A stretch of DNA of 64,000 nucleotides from Hysterium pulicare CBS 123377. Lineage: Eukaryota > Ascomycota > Dothideomycetes > Hysteriales > Hysteriaceae. The stretch is from positions 1 to 64,000 of the forward strand of contig AJFK01000155.1 of assembly GCA_000467715.1 (NCBI GenBank), given 5' to 3'. Shown one piece after another: positions 13,311 to 24,568 of this stretch. Made by a program: the position numbers and the translations under genes. Within the stretch, counting starts at the first letter, position 1. Every line of letters starts with the position of its first letter. A model generated the notes under the pieces. That model was not told the origin of the DNA. It saw nothing but the letters and a program-made list of their open reading frames with translations, and ran no database searches.

Positions 13311-14917
13311 TCACTCCTCCTTATCGGTCTCACTGTCGGACCCGCTGTCGGACTCGTTGTCAGTCTCGCTATCAGTTCCACTGTCAGTCTCGTTATCTGC
13401 TCGCTTAAACTTGCCAGAGTGGGATGAGATTGGGGAACGAGGTGGTTTCCTAGTGTTGGCCTCCATATTTCGTTTGTGCTTGGGAGGATATTCCTTATAA
13501 TACTCGCTATGTGTAGGGACCACAGGGGCACGGGATTTCTCCGCCCATTCCGCCCTCAAAGTTTTCATGTATTCCAGGACATGTCGAAGAAAATCGGGGT
13601 CGTGAAACCACGGAAACCATTCTGATTTGGGATCCACCGTCAGGCCGATCTCATCATCGGTATCGAAGTCCACTGTGGAATTGTCAGATACTGAAGACTG
13701 ATTATTCTCGTCGTGCCCAGTCTTGGTCGTGTCTAAGTCCGGGATAAATCCTTCCCAAGACTGACGTGCACCAATTTGGGCTGCTTGCAAGTCTTCACTG
13801 CTGGCTAAGCTCACATCGTCAGGAGAAACTGGCCAGCAATGGTTGTAATTTGCGCATTTGAGATAAAGTGTGTGATCGCGAAACTGGACTGTCCAGCCGT
13901 CGTTGTGGTATTGGATCTCGGGTGGGTCCTTAGGGTCGATGTCAAAGCAGTAATCCAATAGGCACTTGTTGCCCTGAGAACTGGTAACAGCTTCGTCGGT
14001 TCCCAAAGACCGTGTTTGGAAGGCTGAGCTGACATAGCAGGTAGCATTTTGCGAAACTGGAATACCGTCGTAGAGGACAAGTATATTGGCTTCGTTGGCA
14101 TCATCGATGAGATTTTCGAAGACAACAAAGTCGTGGTAAGTGAAGGCCTCGTTAATTACTGGATGAAGGTGATCAGGATCTTGTTCCAAATATATGGGAT
14201 AAACTTCCTTAAACCAAGACCAGGGCGAAGTGAGTGTTCTTCCGGTGGAAAGAGGTTGCCACTTGTCAGAACCATTGAGATCGGCAACCTGAAATTGCCC
14301 GAGAAGTCGGTCCTTGCGAGCGAATCGTTCTCCGGTGCGGTCATCGAATATGTTGAGAGTAGCGGAGTGCTGACAGAGATAGGATCCGTCAAGATGAGCG
14401 ATAGAGAGTTGCAAAGTATACGCCTTTCTCAAGTAAGGAAACGGTTGTAGAGAGAACGTAAGCTCACTACACTCTCCTCCAAACACTCTCTTCGTCCACG
14501 GAATGACATCGAACAGTTCAGTTTCTTCTTTGATTTTGTACATGAATTCTTTCCCTCCCTTCACATTGTTATAGGTTGGATGAACGTTCATATCTTCGGT
14601 GGAGTTCGACTTTGGAAAGTCGATGATAACCGTAAAGAATTGGTCTGATTGAGTATAGAAGCTATGGCGGGTATAGAATTGGAGGTAGTGCAAGTACGAT
14701 CCCCTTTCGTTCGTAGCTGGTATATCGAGATCAGGCGTTCTGTATCAGATAAATGAGCATTGGAGAGTGCTGATTTGTGGACGCGGAGCAATACATACCC
14801 AAGGCAGTGCTGACTTTTGTGAGATACATGGTCACAAGTCGGATTGTCGAGGGGCTGAATTACATGGGCACCCGCACCGATGATGAAGGTGCCAACGAAT
14901 GAGATGGCCAGTTTCAT
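13311..14917 (-). CDS. Secreted protein with acidic Ser/Asp/Glu repeat tail, function unknown
   Basis: Two exons on the minus strand: 14917-14799 and 14739-13311, separated by a 59-nt intron (donor GTATGT, acceptor CAG, phase 2). The product is 515 residues. The start ATG at 14917 gives a classical signal peptide (MKLAISFVGTFIIGAGAHV), which the long downstream frame alone lacks. This supports the first exon although the junction crosses no known domain. The middle contains scattered Cys and several NxT/NxS sequons. The last 30-40 residues are repeats of Ser/Asp/Glu/Thr (ETDSGTDSET style), strongly acidic. I do not recognise the family. Secreted or secretory-pathway location is inferred from the signal peptide. 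It is divergent from the alkyltransferase gene, about 920 bp apart. Confidence 0.75.
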
Positions 14918-15837
14918 GGTTACAATAGCAGAAACTGTAGGAGGTCGGGAAAGGGAAGATGGATGAGAACGTTGGCAAGGTGATTGAGGCTCAGTGGCTA
15001 ACAATCGGTGCCGGGATGCTTTTTGAGTAGAGTAGACTGATGCTGCCCAGGAAGTTTGACAGAGAAGCGGTATGAGGAAGTCTGCGAGAAATGATATTAC
15101 CAAATAGTTTGAATGTCCAAACTGGCAAGAGCCATGGCGCTGCCATTGAGGCTACCGTTTTGATTTTGGTGTAAGGAACGACTACGCGCCGCAAGTGGCG
15201 AAATGCTTAAAGAATAAAGAACGCGAAAGGAGTCAAAATCGAATTTGTTTAGTATGTAAAGTTACCTTGAGTTTCTTGCTCTGAACTTCAACTTTTGTGC
15301 AGTAACAAATAAGGGGTGCGGTATTTCGTTGGACATTGGGGTGCATGTCGGCCTCGAAACAACTCTTGTTGCTGAGCGCGTAGAATAGTTGAAATTGGTG
15401 TTATAGTTGTAAGGGAGTATTTGTCCCTCAGCGGATGTCGAAGTTGTTGTCCGTATAGCCTTCTGTTGTGAGCTGGGTAGGAAAACTGAAGTTAGAATTT
15501 CATAAATTACAAAACCTATTGTGAACACCACCAACTCCAAGACCTACTTCACTCTATTGGACCTGACGTCAAATCCAATCTCTAGAAAGCTTACATGTCC
15601 ATTGATGGTTGAGTTCTCCGTGGAAACCAGCATCGTGCATAAACTTGGGCTCTTCTGACTCAAAGAAGGTGGTAAGTGCATTGACCAATTCACCTAAGAG
15701 GTCAATTCGAAAGCATCTTCGCCGCGGTTTCGTGACTCCGTGTCATCGCCGCAGAACATATAAGAATATTGAAAAACGCGTCCATTCCGGTATTACCTTC
15801 AACTTCATTCAGTATTTCTCGCATCGCAGACACTTTA
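14918..15837. other. Divergent intergenic region
   Basis: Holds the promoters of the secreted acidic protein (-) and the alkyltransferase (+). A TATA-like TATAAGAA lies at 15759-15766, about 70 bp before the + gene start. A 92-codon minus-strand frame at 15262-15540 lacks an ATG start and family support, so it is not called. Confidence 0.5.
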
Positions 15838-16266
15838 ATGAGCACCATGGCGAAACAAGTCAAAGTGTCCGAGTACCAAACACGCGTCTACACGCTCCTG
15901 CAACAGATTCCGGAGGGGAAAATCACTTCGTATGCAGCCATGGCCAGAGCCTTGAGTTCATCGCCGCGTGCAGTCGGTGGAGCACTTCGCAACAATCCTT
16001 TTGCGCCGGAAGTGCCTTGTCATAGGTGCATTGCCAGTACCGGGGTGAGTGATAATGCGAACGATATATTTCGCGAGGCCGCGAACGGCGAACAGCAAGC
16101 TGACTGCGCATAGTTCATCGGCGGATTCCAGGGAGATTGGCAAAAGGCACCGAGTGGGATAAACATCGACAAGAAGCTGAAACTCCTGGCGGATGAAGGA
16201 GTGAAGTTCGATTCCAAGGGGATGTTGATTGACAAATCGAGGTGGTGGGAGGACTTCAAAGTATGA
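15838..16266 (+). CDS. Short O6-alkylguanine-DNA alkyltransferase (MGMT/ATL family)
   Basis: Exons 15838-16044 and 16114-16266, with a 69-nt intron (GTGAGT...TAG, phase 0); 119 residues. The product is only the C-terminal MGMT DNA-binding domain: Arg-finger region SPRAVGGALRNNP (R44) and active-site motif PCHR (Cys61), followed by ASTG-FIGGFQGDW. Typical function: DNA base-flipping and transfer of an alkyl group from O6-alkylguanine to Cys in the nucleus. Its size matches alkyltransferase-like (ATL) proteins, but ATLs such as S. pombe Atl1 have Trp (PWHR) where this has Cys, so it may retain transferase activity. Start: ATG 15838 is first; ATG 15847 (three codons in) has the better Kozak context (CACCATGG) and may be the real start. 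Confidence 0.88.
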
Positions 16267-16536
16267 ACGGGTCAACTGGCCGCGATCGAATTGGATGACA
16301 AGGCGGTCAACGAGTGACATCATCTACTGCAATAAATCCTCTATTCCTTTTTGAACTATTGCGAATTTGCACGCGAGGACATCGCTTGTATAGACGCAGG
16401 GTTGGATTGGATCTACAAATGTTCCTCAAGAAAAATCTAACTTGTTTGCTGGTGAGGCGTGACAAATCCCGCCTCCTTCCGCATCCACAGCCAAACCATC
16501 AGTCAGCTCTTCAACCCTATTTCCAAACACCTCACA

Positions 16537-18405
16537 ATGCCACCGAAGCGAAAAGATTTTTCGAAAGGAGGCTCTAAGTCTAATGCGAGAAAGCCAAGGG
16601 TTCGAAATAATCGCTGCGAAATCCATGGCCTCGGCTGATGAAATGCAGGACCCGGAATCCGAAAACGATTTCCTTGATGCCGCTGATGAACTCGAGCAAG
16701 CTGCCGGGAAATGGAGGGCTGGAGATGCTGCCAAAGCTACACGCTTCTTCAATCGAGCCATTGATGCTTACAATGGTGGCCTCCAGCGGTACCCACGCTC
16801 TTTCGATCTCGCATATAACAAGTACGTGTTTGATATCCTGACTCGCATTCCTGTGAGCAACTTGAATTTCCATTTAATACACCTAAAATCGTTCTTTCCT
16901 CGCGTACACGAGCTCTCTGCCTGGTTTTCTGGCATGTTTATGAAGATGGGAGCTTCTAATTCACATTTAGAGCAAATCTCCAGTATCAAATGAGCCAGGA
17001 TCCTCGAATAGCAGCCCAACTTGGGAACAAGATTGACCTTTTGCAAGAAACTTTGCAGTCTCACCGGACCGCCCTCGGGATCAACGCGGATAGTGCAGAC
17101 ATTCTCTTCAATGCCGGTCAAGTCCTGACCTCACTGGCAGAAGCCCTCTTGGAGTCTGGCGGTCCAAATGCTCATGAGACCGCCAAATCTCCAGCAATAT
17201 CACTACTGAAAGAGGCAGCCGAGATGTTTGGGAAGTGTCTCACAATACAGGAACGTGAATATTCGGAAATGCAGCAACAGCTGAACGCTGCAAGAGAACA
17301 AGACCAGGGCGGCATCACCCTCGAACCAACACCCACTGCAGCTTTGGAGCCTGGCATGAGCGATACTATGGAAACGTCATCCACGTCTTCAGAGCCAGCT
17401 GGAGATTGGGCTACAGTGATAGAGCCAGTCACCGCTGAGTCTCTACTTGAGACCTGTATTGCTCAACTTGGCGCGTTGGCGATCCTTATCGGACTATATG
17501 AGCCGTCTGAAATGAGCGCACTCGAGGCAGACTCTAAAAATGGTTTCACTATAATTGACAGAGTGATTCCTACATACTTATCATTACTCCATGTCTCGGC
17601 CAATGATATAGACACACCTGCACCAGGTCCTATGCTCTCACTTTCCAGTACTAGCGACGAGGAACCGAAAACGTCAATCAAAGATGACGCCGTATTAGGT
17701 GGCGTAAATTTCCGAGCTGCCATTTTGGAAGCTTCTTATCGGGCTAATCTGCTTGATGGCCCAACATATGCTGTGCAACTTGAAACGCTCTTTCAGCCAC
17801 TGATGGCAACAAATCCCACCACGGCCGGTCAACCTCTTGATGCGGCCATTTTCAACGCAATGGCAGCATATGCTGATGCATTGATGGATCTCGCGTCCGC
17901 CACCAACGGCCATTATCTACAGACACCTCCTGCACCTGATCCTTTGCGAGATGTCGAAACCCAATGGGAGGCTCTCACTAAGGCGCAGGCGCTCCTGACA
18001 CAGCTTGCAAACCCTGCCAACTTCTCTATCCATTCGTCTTCAAGAATTGCAGATATCTTCCTGGCCCGGGGAGATATCGATCTCTTCCGCTTCAGGCTTT
18101 CTACTCTTCCTTCCGCAAAGGCGGCATGGGCCAAAAGCAAGATGACGCTAGTAGCCAACGCAGGCGTATACTATCGCGGAGCAAGAAGTTACGCGGAGAG
18201 AGCGGGCGCTGCTGACGTTCACCTTACATCAGACATCAAAGCAATCGTGGCAGAAGTACTTAAGGAGGCAGCTAATCAGTCTGCTACGGCGAAGCTTCAT
18301 TGGAGGGGGCGACGACAACAAGTAAGCAAGGTCTTAGAAGTCATGGTAGAGGAAGGAGTGGTGGATGTGGCCAACGCAGAAGGCATTCTTGCCAGCACGA
18401 ATTGA
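16537..18405 (+). CDS. TPR-repeat protein, conserved in fungi, function unknown
   Basis: Proposed exons: 16537-16599, 16649-16821, 16971-18405 (556 residues). The second intron (GTACGT...TTTAG, 149 nt) is firm: it joins FDLAYNK to ANLQYQMSQDPR, one continuous TPR-like helix pair. The first intron (49 nt, donor GTTCGA, branch CTGAT, acceptor CAG) is weaker; it joins a basic start (MPPKRKDFSKGGSKSNARKPR) to DPESENDFLDAADE. Without it, translation would begin at ATG 16583 or 16625, both in poor context. The N-terminal half carries TPR-like repeats (AAGKWRAGDAAKATRFFNRA, and SADILFNAGQVL onward); the rest is helical with an acidic, Ser-rich linker. Probably a cytosolic or nuclear scaffold or chaperone (inference). 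The stop is well supported. Confidence 0.75.
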
Positions 18406-20324
18406 ATTGTTGATGCAACTAGCGTCATGTTGCTTTATGGAACTGCGAATAGCACGAGTAGCTGAGATGTGGCATCAGCTTCGATGCGCCATCAGCTTAC
18501 ATGCTGCTGAGAAAAGGCCTCGTAGGCTGACACCAACCCAATATCCAATTCACACATTTTGATTGTTGTTGGATCTGATCTTCCTTCTTTCGCGCAAAGA
18601 TGCAGTCGATGTGCTAGCATAGCTGGCAGGAATTAGATTACAGTCAGCGAACAGGTGTTGCGACACATGGCTAATAAGGCATGCTGTTGATCAACAGGTA
18701 CATGAGTTTTGCAGAGATGTAGGGATGATATAGGCAGTAGCGCCGATCGTTGTAGGTCGGAGTAATGATGAACATTGGATGCTGATTGCTCGAGATTGAT
18801 CGTGTGCGGAGAATTTCGCAGATTGATGAAGCGATCGTTCAGGGACCCTTTTGGGCGATCTCTCGTCAGCATGCAGGGCTCCTGTCGCTCAACAAAGCAT
18901 GCACAGCATGCACAGCACCCAATAGGGTCGGTGATGGTTGTGCTGGCAAGCAAAGCCGACATTTTTAGAAGATGCGTTTGCTTCACCATCTTTCTGGCGT
19001 TTCCCATTGCTTGGGTTGAATATAGGTGCGGTCCGATTGCTGGAATGCACAGCAGTTCGGTAGCGGTGGGCGGCCCAAGCTTTGGACAAACATGTTTCGA
19101 TGCGTCATAAGCTGTTTTACAGTGCCTGAACCCAACAAATTGACCAGGAGAGCCGCGCCAGCACAGATCGAGTCGGACTGAGTCAGACACCAGACTACGT
19201 TGAGTCTTTCCAAGGTTGATACAAAACTGGCTTTCCCTGGTTGAGTTGCGCACGACAAGTGATAGCGGTGCAACGGATATGTGTAACAGTTGACGTGCAT
19301 TGCCTTGCTTCAGCTCCCTCACCACGGGCCCAGTCAATTTGTTCTCGGCTTGCTCCGAAGTAGGGTGAGCAGGGACAGCACGTGAGACTGGCTATCCAGG
19401 GCGCGCGATAGCGATAGACAGGAGGCTGCAGAGCCCATCCCAAACCGATGCGGATAAAGTGGAGGCAATCGGCTTGGGAGGGCAATCGCGGTTGTCATGT
19501 GCACGGCGAGGGTTGGAGATGCAGCATTGCAGGCACACGCTACCGAGTCAAGCTGGGTCGAGCGTGGTGTGATGTTGGGTGTGCCGGAGCAGGACATGCT
19601 TCTGGAAGAATGACTTGTTGACTAGGCCATGGGTCGTCTGCTTGGAGATCTGGACAAAGCCACAGTGCCAGGGTCAACAGAGCTGATCCCTCCCGGCCTC
19701 AAGCGAGGGTGCAGCTGATAATAAAAGGTCAGGCACTTCCAAACACTACCGAGCTATCATCCCCGTCACGCTATCACACATTCTCTGTGTAGATATACAT
19801 CCCCAATCCTCGTTCGTCTGCGTCGGACAGACACAACACCAAGGCAGTTCGCTTTCCGAGCAGTCAATTGCTTTCCCGATTCGACATCCGTTTCCGTGAA
19901 AGAATCTCCGAATCTCGAGTTGCACAACCGCAACCTTCAAAGCTTGAACGCCTTCGCCGGCCCTTTCGACGAGAACAAACAAAATCCTCAAGCCACTGCT
20001 GTCAGCTCTTTCGAAAACAAAGCCCGCCAGACACGCCATACATTCCGCACTTCACCATTCCGTCAACCCACCACTCAGATTCCGGAAGGAGCACGTCTGC
20101 CATCTGCATGGCTTCTTGGCTGGCTTCCCAATGAGCCGCTTTTAGTATACCGTACTGTGCGCCTTCCTGTTTGATGTCTCTCCTCAAATAACTCACCACA
20201 TCTCCATTCTTCATCTCGACTTCAATGAAGTTCCGCGTCGCTTCTGACCTGCCAATCTTCCGTTCGCTAATTGATCTTTTCTTAGTCGTATCTCCTACCC
20301 ACAACTGCGGCATTCTGTTCCCCA
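18406..20324. other. Intergenic, long leader region of the PH gene
   Basis: 1.9 kb without a supported gene. A TATA-like ATAATAAAAGG lies near 19719-19728, followed by pyrimidine-rich DNA, so the PH gene probably has a long 5' leader. Overlapping open frames on both strands (for example minus 20002-20373) have no recognisable domain. Confidence 0.5.
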
Positions 20325-22199
20325 ATGCCGCCTCTCTCAGCCGTCGCTCGAAGCGCGCTGGGTTGTCCAACAAATCCTACCCAGGGCCAATCCTCGCCGT
20401 CTTCGCGTCGATCGACAAGGAACTCAAATGATGCAATAAACACGAACTCCTCTTCGAACCCGCAGTCCGCGGACCGTTCTGTACAGACATATGGCTACCA
20501 TAATACCTTCCACACGCACGCCCAACTCGCCAATGGCAGTCCTCCACCAAGCTACGCCTGTGCTAACAGCTCCGAAACAATTGCCCGCCTTAACGCAATA
20601 GCCGATGCCGAAAGGAGAGCTGTGACCCAGTCTTCTCCTCCTTACACATGCTCAGTGCAGATTGAAGGGGTTCTGGGATCGAAAAATGAGATGGCATCGC
20701 CCTTTCAAGTGGCCTCCAACCGCCAATGGTCTGATGTCTACGTTGTGCTTAGGGGGACACAGCTCAGTCTTTATCGCTTGAAATCTCCACATTTCCTAAG
20801 CAAAAACCGAATCTCAGGCCCTGGACGTTTGCTCAAAACATACACCCTGCAGCATGCAGAGGTTGGCATTGCTTCAGACTTTAAAAAGACGTCCCTCACC
20901 CCAAGGTCGGCTTTCGCCCATTTGGTCCCGATCTCAGCCCGTCAAAAAGTATTCGAGACAGATCCCCATCTTTTTGAGCCCATCCGAGAGCATGTCCTAC
21001 GCCTTCGCCTTGAAACCGAGCAATTGCTGCTATGCTGTCAGACGCAAGACGACCTCTTGGACTGGGTAGAAAAATTCTGCGCGGCTATTGATATCAGCGC
21101 CCCTTTAGATGAACGGAGCGAGCCCCGCTATCGGAGTCTACCACGGAGAAGTCGGCGACAGAGAATTCTTGATGGATCCCGAATAACTAATAATCTGGAG
21201 AGTCTGGGTGATATTGAAGCTGGCCGACGATTCTTAGCTGAGCAACAGAGGATCATTCGCATGTTATATCCCAATCTTGGAGGTTCAAACAATGACTCAA
21301 CGACCACACCTGCAGCGCAACCAGAGCACGCACAGGAAACACATGAGAGTGGAAATTCTACCTCAAATGCCGACCCAGAGGCCGAAGACTTAGATCCCGC
21401 AGACGTGCGTTTCCCCAGCGCAGGCCATCGTCCTGGAACCTCCGCCACCAACCGCACCGCTTCCAGGAGTGGAGACACAGGTCTGAGTCGGCCGACATCG
21501 CACACAGAGGCTCCAGCCACGTCAAACTCTTCTAATCTTTTCGCATCTTCCAACGATCCGAAATTGGCCTCTCACCATGCGCAAACCCCCTCACAATGTC
21601 TTCGCTACCGTCGTAGATGTGCGCCAATCCTCCTCGCTTCCTCACCCAGGTCCAGCGACGTAGTCTTTTGTGACGGCAAACGTATGCGGATCAATACCAA
21701 GGACTGCAAACTCATTGACTACGTCTTACATCCTCCACGGTACGATGTTCACGGATTCGCTCGCAAGCCAAAACATATTCCAATTGTGACCGAAGAAAAC
21801 TCCGCAGCATCGAGCATTTCAAAAGAAAACCATGCAGCAGCGGCGGAGTCAAGAAGACCTGCTTCTCCCCTTCGTGAATCTAGTGACGATTCAATGGCCC
21901 ATTCTTTCGGGTCATTGGACATCGATACCTCAACTTTCGGATATGATCTCGCTTCTACTTCCTCTGCCGAGCATCCCGATAGCCACCATTCTGAGGACTC
22001 TGATGGAGTTGCATCGGTGCACCCTGTCGATTCTATCTCAGAACCACCCTCGCCCACCACCGCGAATTTGCCAAGGAAAAGTGTGAAAGCAGGCGCAGCT
22101 CACCAGTTGGTGGCTTTGGGCAAGTCTCGGCCTAGTGAGGAGGGGTTGAGAGAGTCTGGTTTGAGTGCGGTAGCAATGGGCATGGGTATGCTGATTTGA
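20325..22199 (+). CDS. PH-domain protein
   Basis: Single exon, 624 residues, starting at ATGCCGCCTCTC. Residues 1-85 are Ser/Asn/Thr-rich and probably disordered. About 108-255 form a fungal pleckstrin-homology domain: CSVQIEGVLGSKNE, then WSDVYVVLRGTQLSLYRLK, ending with LLLCCQTQDDLLDWVEKFCAAIDIS, the typical last helix with Trp. A basic stretch (RSLPRRSRRQRIL) follows, then a low-complexity tail with Ser/Pro/Asp/Glu. PH domains bind phosphoinositides or proteins at membranes; this gives a likely cortical or membrane-signalling role, but the ligand is unknown. No catalytic domain is visible. Confidence 0.85.
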   Translation: MPPLSAVARSALGCPTNPTQGQSSPSSRRSTRNSNDAINTNSSSNPQSADRSVQTYGYHNTFHTHAQLANGSPPPSYACANSSETIARLNAIADAERRAVTQSSPPYTCSVQIEGVLGSKNEMASPFQVASNRQWSDVYVVLRGTQLSLYRLKSPHFLSKNRISGPGRLLKTYTLQHAEVGIASDFKKTSLTPRSAFAHLVPISARQKVFETDPHLFEPIREHVLRLRLETEQLLLCCQTQDDLLDWVEKFCAAIDISAPLDERSEPRYRSLPRRSRRQRILDGSRITNNLESLGDIEAGRRFLAEQQRIIRMLYPNLGGSNNDSTTTPAAQPEHAQETHESGNSTSNADPEAEDLDPADVRFPSAGHRPGTSATNRTASRSGDTGLSRPTSHTEAPATSNSSNLFASSNDPKLASHHAQTPSQCLRYRRRCAPILLASSPRSSDVVFCDGKRMRINTKDCKLIDYVLHPPRYDVHGFARKPKHIPIVTEENSAASSISKENHAAAAESRRPASPLRESSDDSMAHSFGSLDIDTSTFGYDLASTSSAEHPDSHHSEDSDGVASVHPVDSISEPPSPTTANLPRKSVKAGAAHQLVALGKSRPSEEGLRESGLSAVAMGMGMLI

Positions 22200-23102
22200 A
22201 TGCGTACCGCGAACCACCTCGAGCGCGCATTTCATTCATACTCTGGGTCCAGCATCCCAAGAGGCGTCCTAGCTGTGGAATTTTCATTCAATATTCGGCG
22301 GCTTGACGCTCCTTCACATCGGAAAATTGCGCCCGCCAAGATCAAGCGATCATGGCGCGTTCGATTAACTCTTTTTCCTTTCCCTTCTCCGGTATGATAT
22401 CCAACGAATTTCTTTGTGTTGGTGCGTGAGGCCAGGAGCAGCGCGCGTACGAACTTCATCATATGATACCCCTTTTTCTTTGTCATACTCTCATTTGCGG
22501 CATATTACGGTCCGCAGAGCGTGTCTCTTCTCATCTTAAGATGTAAAGCAGGTGGTCTGGACGACTACTATCATAAGAGGCATGGTTGTTGTTTACGGAT
22601 GCATTACAGAAGTTTTGGTATGTAGAAAAGTTAGACTTAGCTAATGCCGAACCTGCCCTGATTAGAAAGGGCTTACACGCTATTGGTCTCTGATGGATGG
22701 ATGATGTGAGATTTGTCTAGATTTGCCTCACCTTACCCCTGACCCAAGGATACGATTTCTCACGTCATGTTTAGCTGCAGTTCCCAAAGGTCCGAATAAG
22801 CGTGGATCAATCTTACTAGAATACCTCTAGGCTCATCGTTTGGGCTCCACTCAACGTTTTCTGGGAATGGGGGAATCTAGATCAGGGATGTAGTTGTTCT
22901 GTTGGAGCTGAAAGAAACCAGCATGTCGGTTGCGGTGTCCAGGAATTTGTAAGACAGTCTGGGTCTATACACGAATGTAGAAATCGGTTTGAGAGTATGT
23001 AACAATCAGAAGTAATCAAAAGTTATCCTAAAATCTGGCCTGAGGAGCTTCCAGGTTGAAGCGGTGGACATCACGTGCTCATTTTGCTGATCTCCCAAAG
23101 CC
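22200..23102. other. Intergenic
   Basis: 0.9 kb between the PH gene and the Zn2Cys6 regulator. A CACGTG E-box-type site lies near 23072-23077, about 30 bp before the regulator's ATG. Nothing else recognised. Confidence 0.5.
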
Positions 23103-24455
23103 ATGGTGAAATCACCTCGTCTCCAACTTTCAACGTTTCGAAACTTTAACCCCACACCTTATCTCTTTTCCATGCCATCACAAAACAAACCCTCTGGAAA
23201 TACCCATCTCAGATGGACGTCGAATATCGCCAAGAGAGCTTGCAAGCAGTGCGCACACGCCAAACGTCGCTGCACCTTCGAAACACCTTCGTGCGATAGA
23301 TGCAAGCGACAAAACCTCAATTGTCAATACGGGTCTCCAAGTTCAACAACTTCGGTGCAGAATGTCTTGCGCCGGAACGAGCTTGGAACGGCCCCGCACA
23401 TTGACGAAACACAGCCCTACCCAGCCGGACGCGTTACGAAGGATGTTCTAGGCCCATACCGTGGTAACGCTAATGCAGACATCTATAAATTAAACTTCAA
23501 AGATCTGGATCTTGTGGCAACCACTGATAGCACTCAGATAGGTAACCGATGGATGGATTCCTTCGTACCGTCGTCAAATCAGCGTCCGAAGGCTTTGATG
23601 CCCTTCACTGTGCAGTATCTTTCATGCGTGCTAAAATCTTATCCCAAATACATGCGAAAACTGGGATTGGTTCCGCCATTCATTCATCCGGTGCAGGTGC
23701 AGGATCATGGTCGAATCCCCCCGCCTCTGTGTACCTGTTTTGGCCTTGTACGACAATGGGAAGATGGTAACCCTGGCCAAGAAGACAGCATCAGCATGCA
23801 AGTACGGCACGAGATGAAGAGACTACATCTTGAGGTAGGACAACATCTCATTTTCCTTGAATCAAATCACTCTCTTGGAGGTATTTAACCAATTCAGTAT
23901 CGAGGATACGACCAAGTCGAGCTTTTAGCCGCATTCCAGGCGTATCTCATCTATGTCATGATGGTTTATTTGTCACCATTGCCTGGTACAATGTGTGTTG
24001 TAGACCACACCACCTTGGTAGATCTGCAAGAAATGTCTAGCCATGTTTCAGCCACAGGCCTCGTCAGCTCTGCAGAGATACTACACGAAACGCCTAGATG
24101 GGAATCATGGATTGTTGCTGCTGCAAAGCGGCGTGCAATTTATGTTGCATATCTATTCCAGAACGTCTACAACGCACTCAATGGAGACCCGACTTACCTT
24201 GCCGAAGAACTGACGAGCCTTCCCGTTCCCGCGAGTAAAGCGCTATGGGAGGCCACGGAGAGAGCTGTTTGGCAAAAGGAATATGAGAAACATCTCTCCT
24301 TATGGCCAGATGGTGAGCTTCAGATTTCGGAGCTATGGTTTTCGCCGGCTTCCGGGTCAATATCCAGAAGGGAGAGAATTGAGAGGTGGGTGCAGGAAGT
24401 CGATGAGTTCGGGATGATGCTCTTTGCGACCTGTGCACACATACACGGATGTTGA
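23103..24455 (+). CDS. Zn2Cys6 transcription factor
   Basis: Exons 23103-23834 and 23898-24455, with a 63-nt intron (GTAGGA...CAG, phase 0) joining MKRLHLE to YRGYDQVELLAAFQAYLIY; 429 residues. A Gal4-type binuclear zinc cluster is seen at about residues 47-74: CKQCAHAKRRC...CDRCKRQNLNC, spacing CX2CX6CX6CX2CX6C, with the usual basic residues between. The downstream region matches the middle region typical of such regulators near metabolite or efflux genes. The protein ends early compared with the usual 500-700 residues, and no second exon set was found before the neighbour. It lies tail to tail with the MFS transporter (113 bp between stops), which suggests it may control that gene. A later in-frame ATG (MPSQNKP) is an alternative start. 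Confidence 0.87.
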
Positions 24456-24568
24456 ACCAGTAAGAGAATCCTGTTCTATTATGCCGTACCACTCCAAAGC
24501 CCTTCTAACAATCCTCATTATGTCCAAAATTCACGTGTCTAATGTCTAAACAATTCTACTCCTTTCCC

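Noticed and set aside
20002-20373. 123-codon minus frame overlapping the PH gene start
   Set aside because: Overlaps a real start on the other strand and shows no domain.
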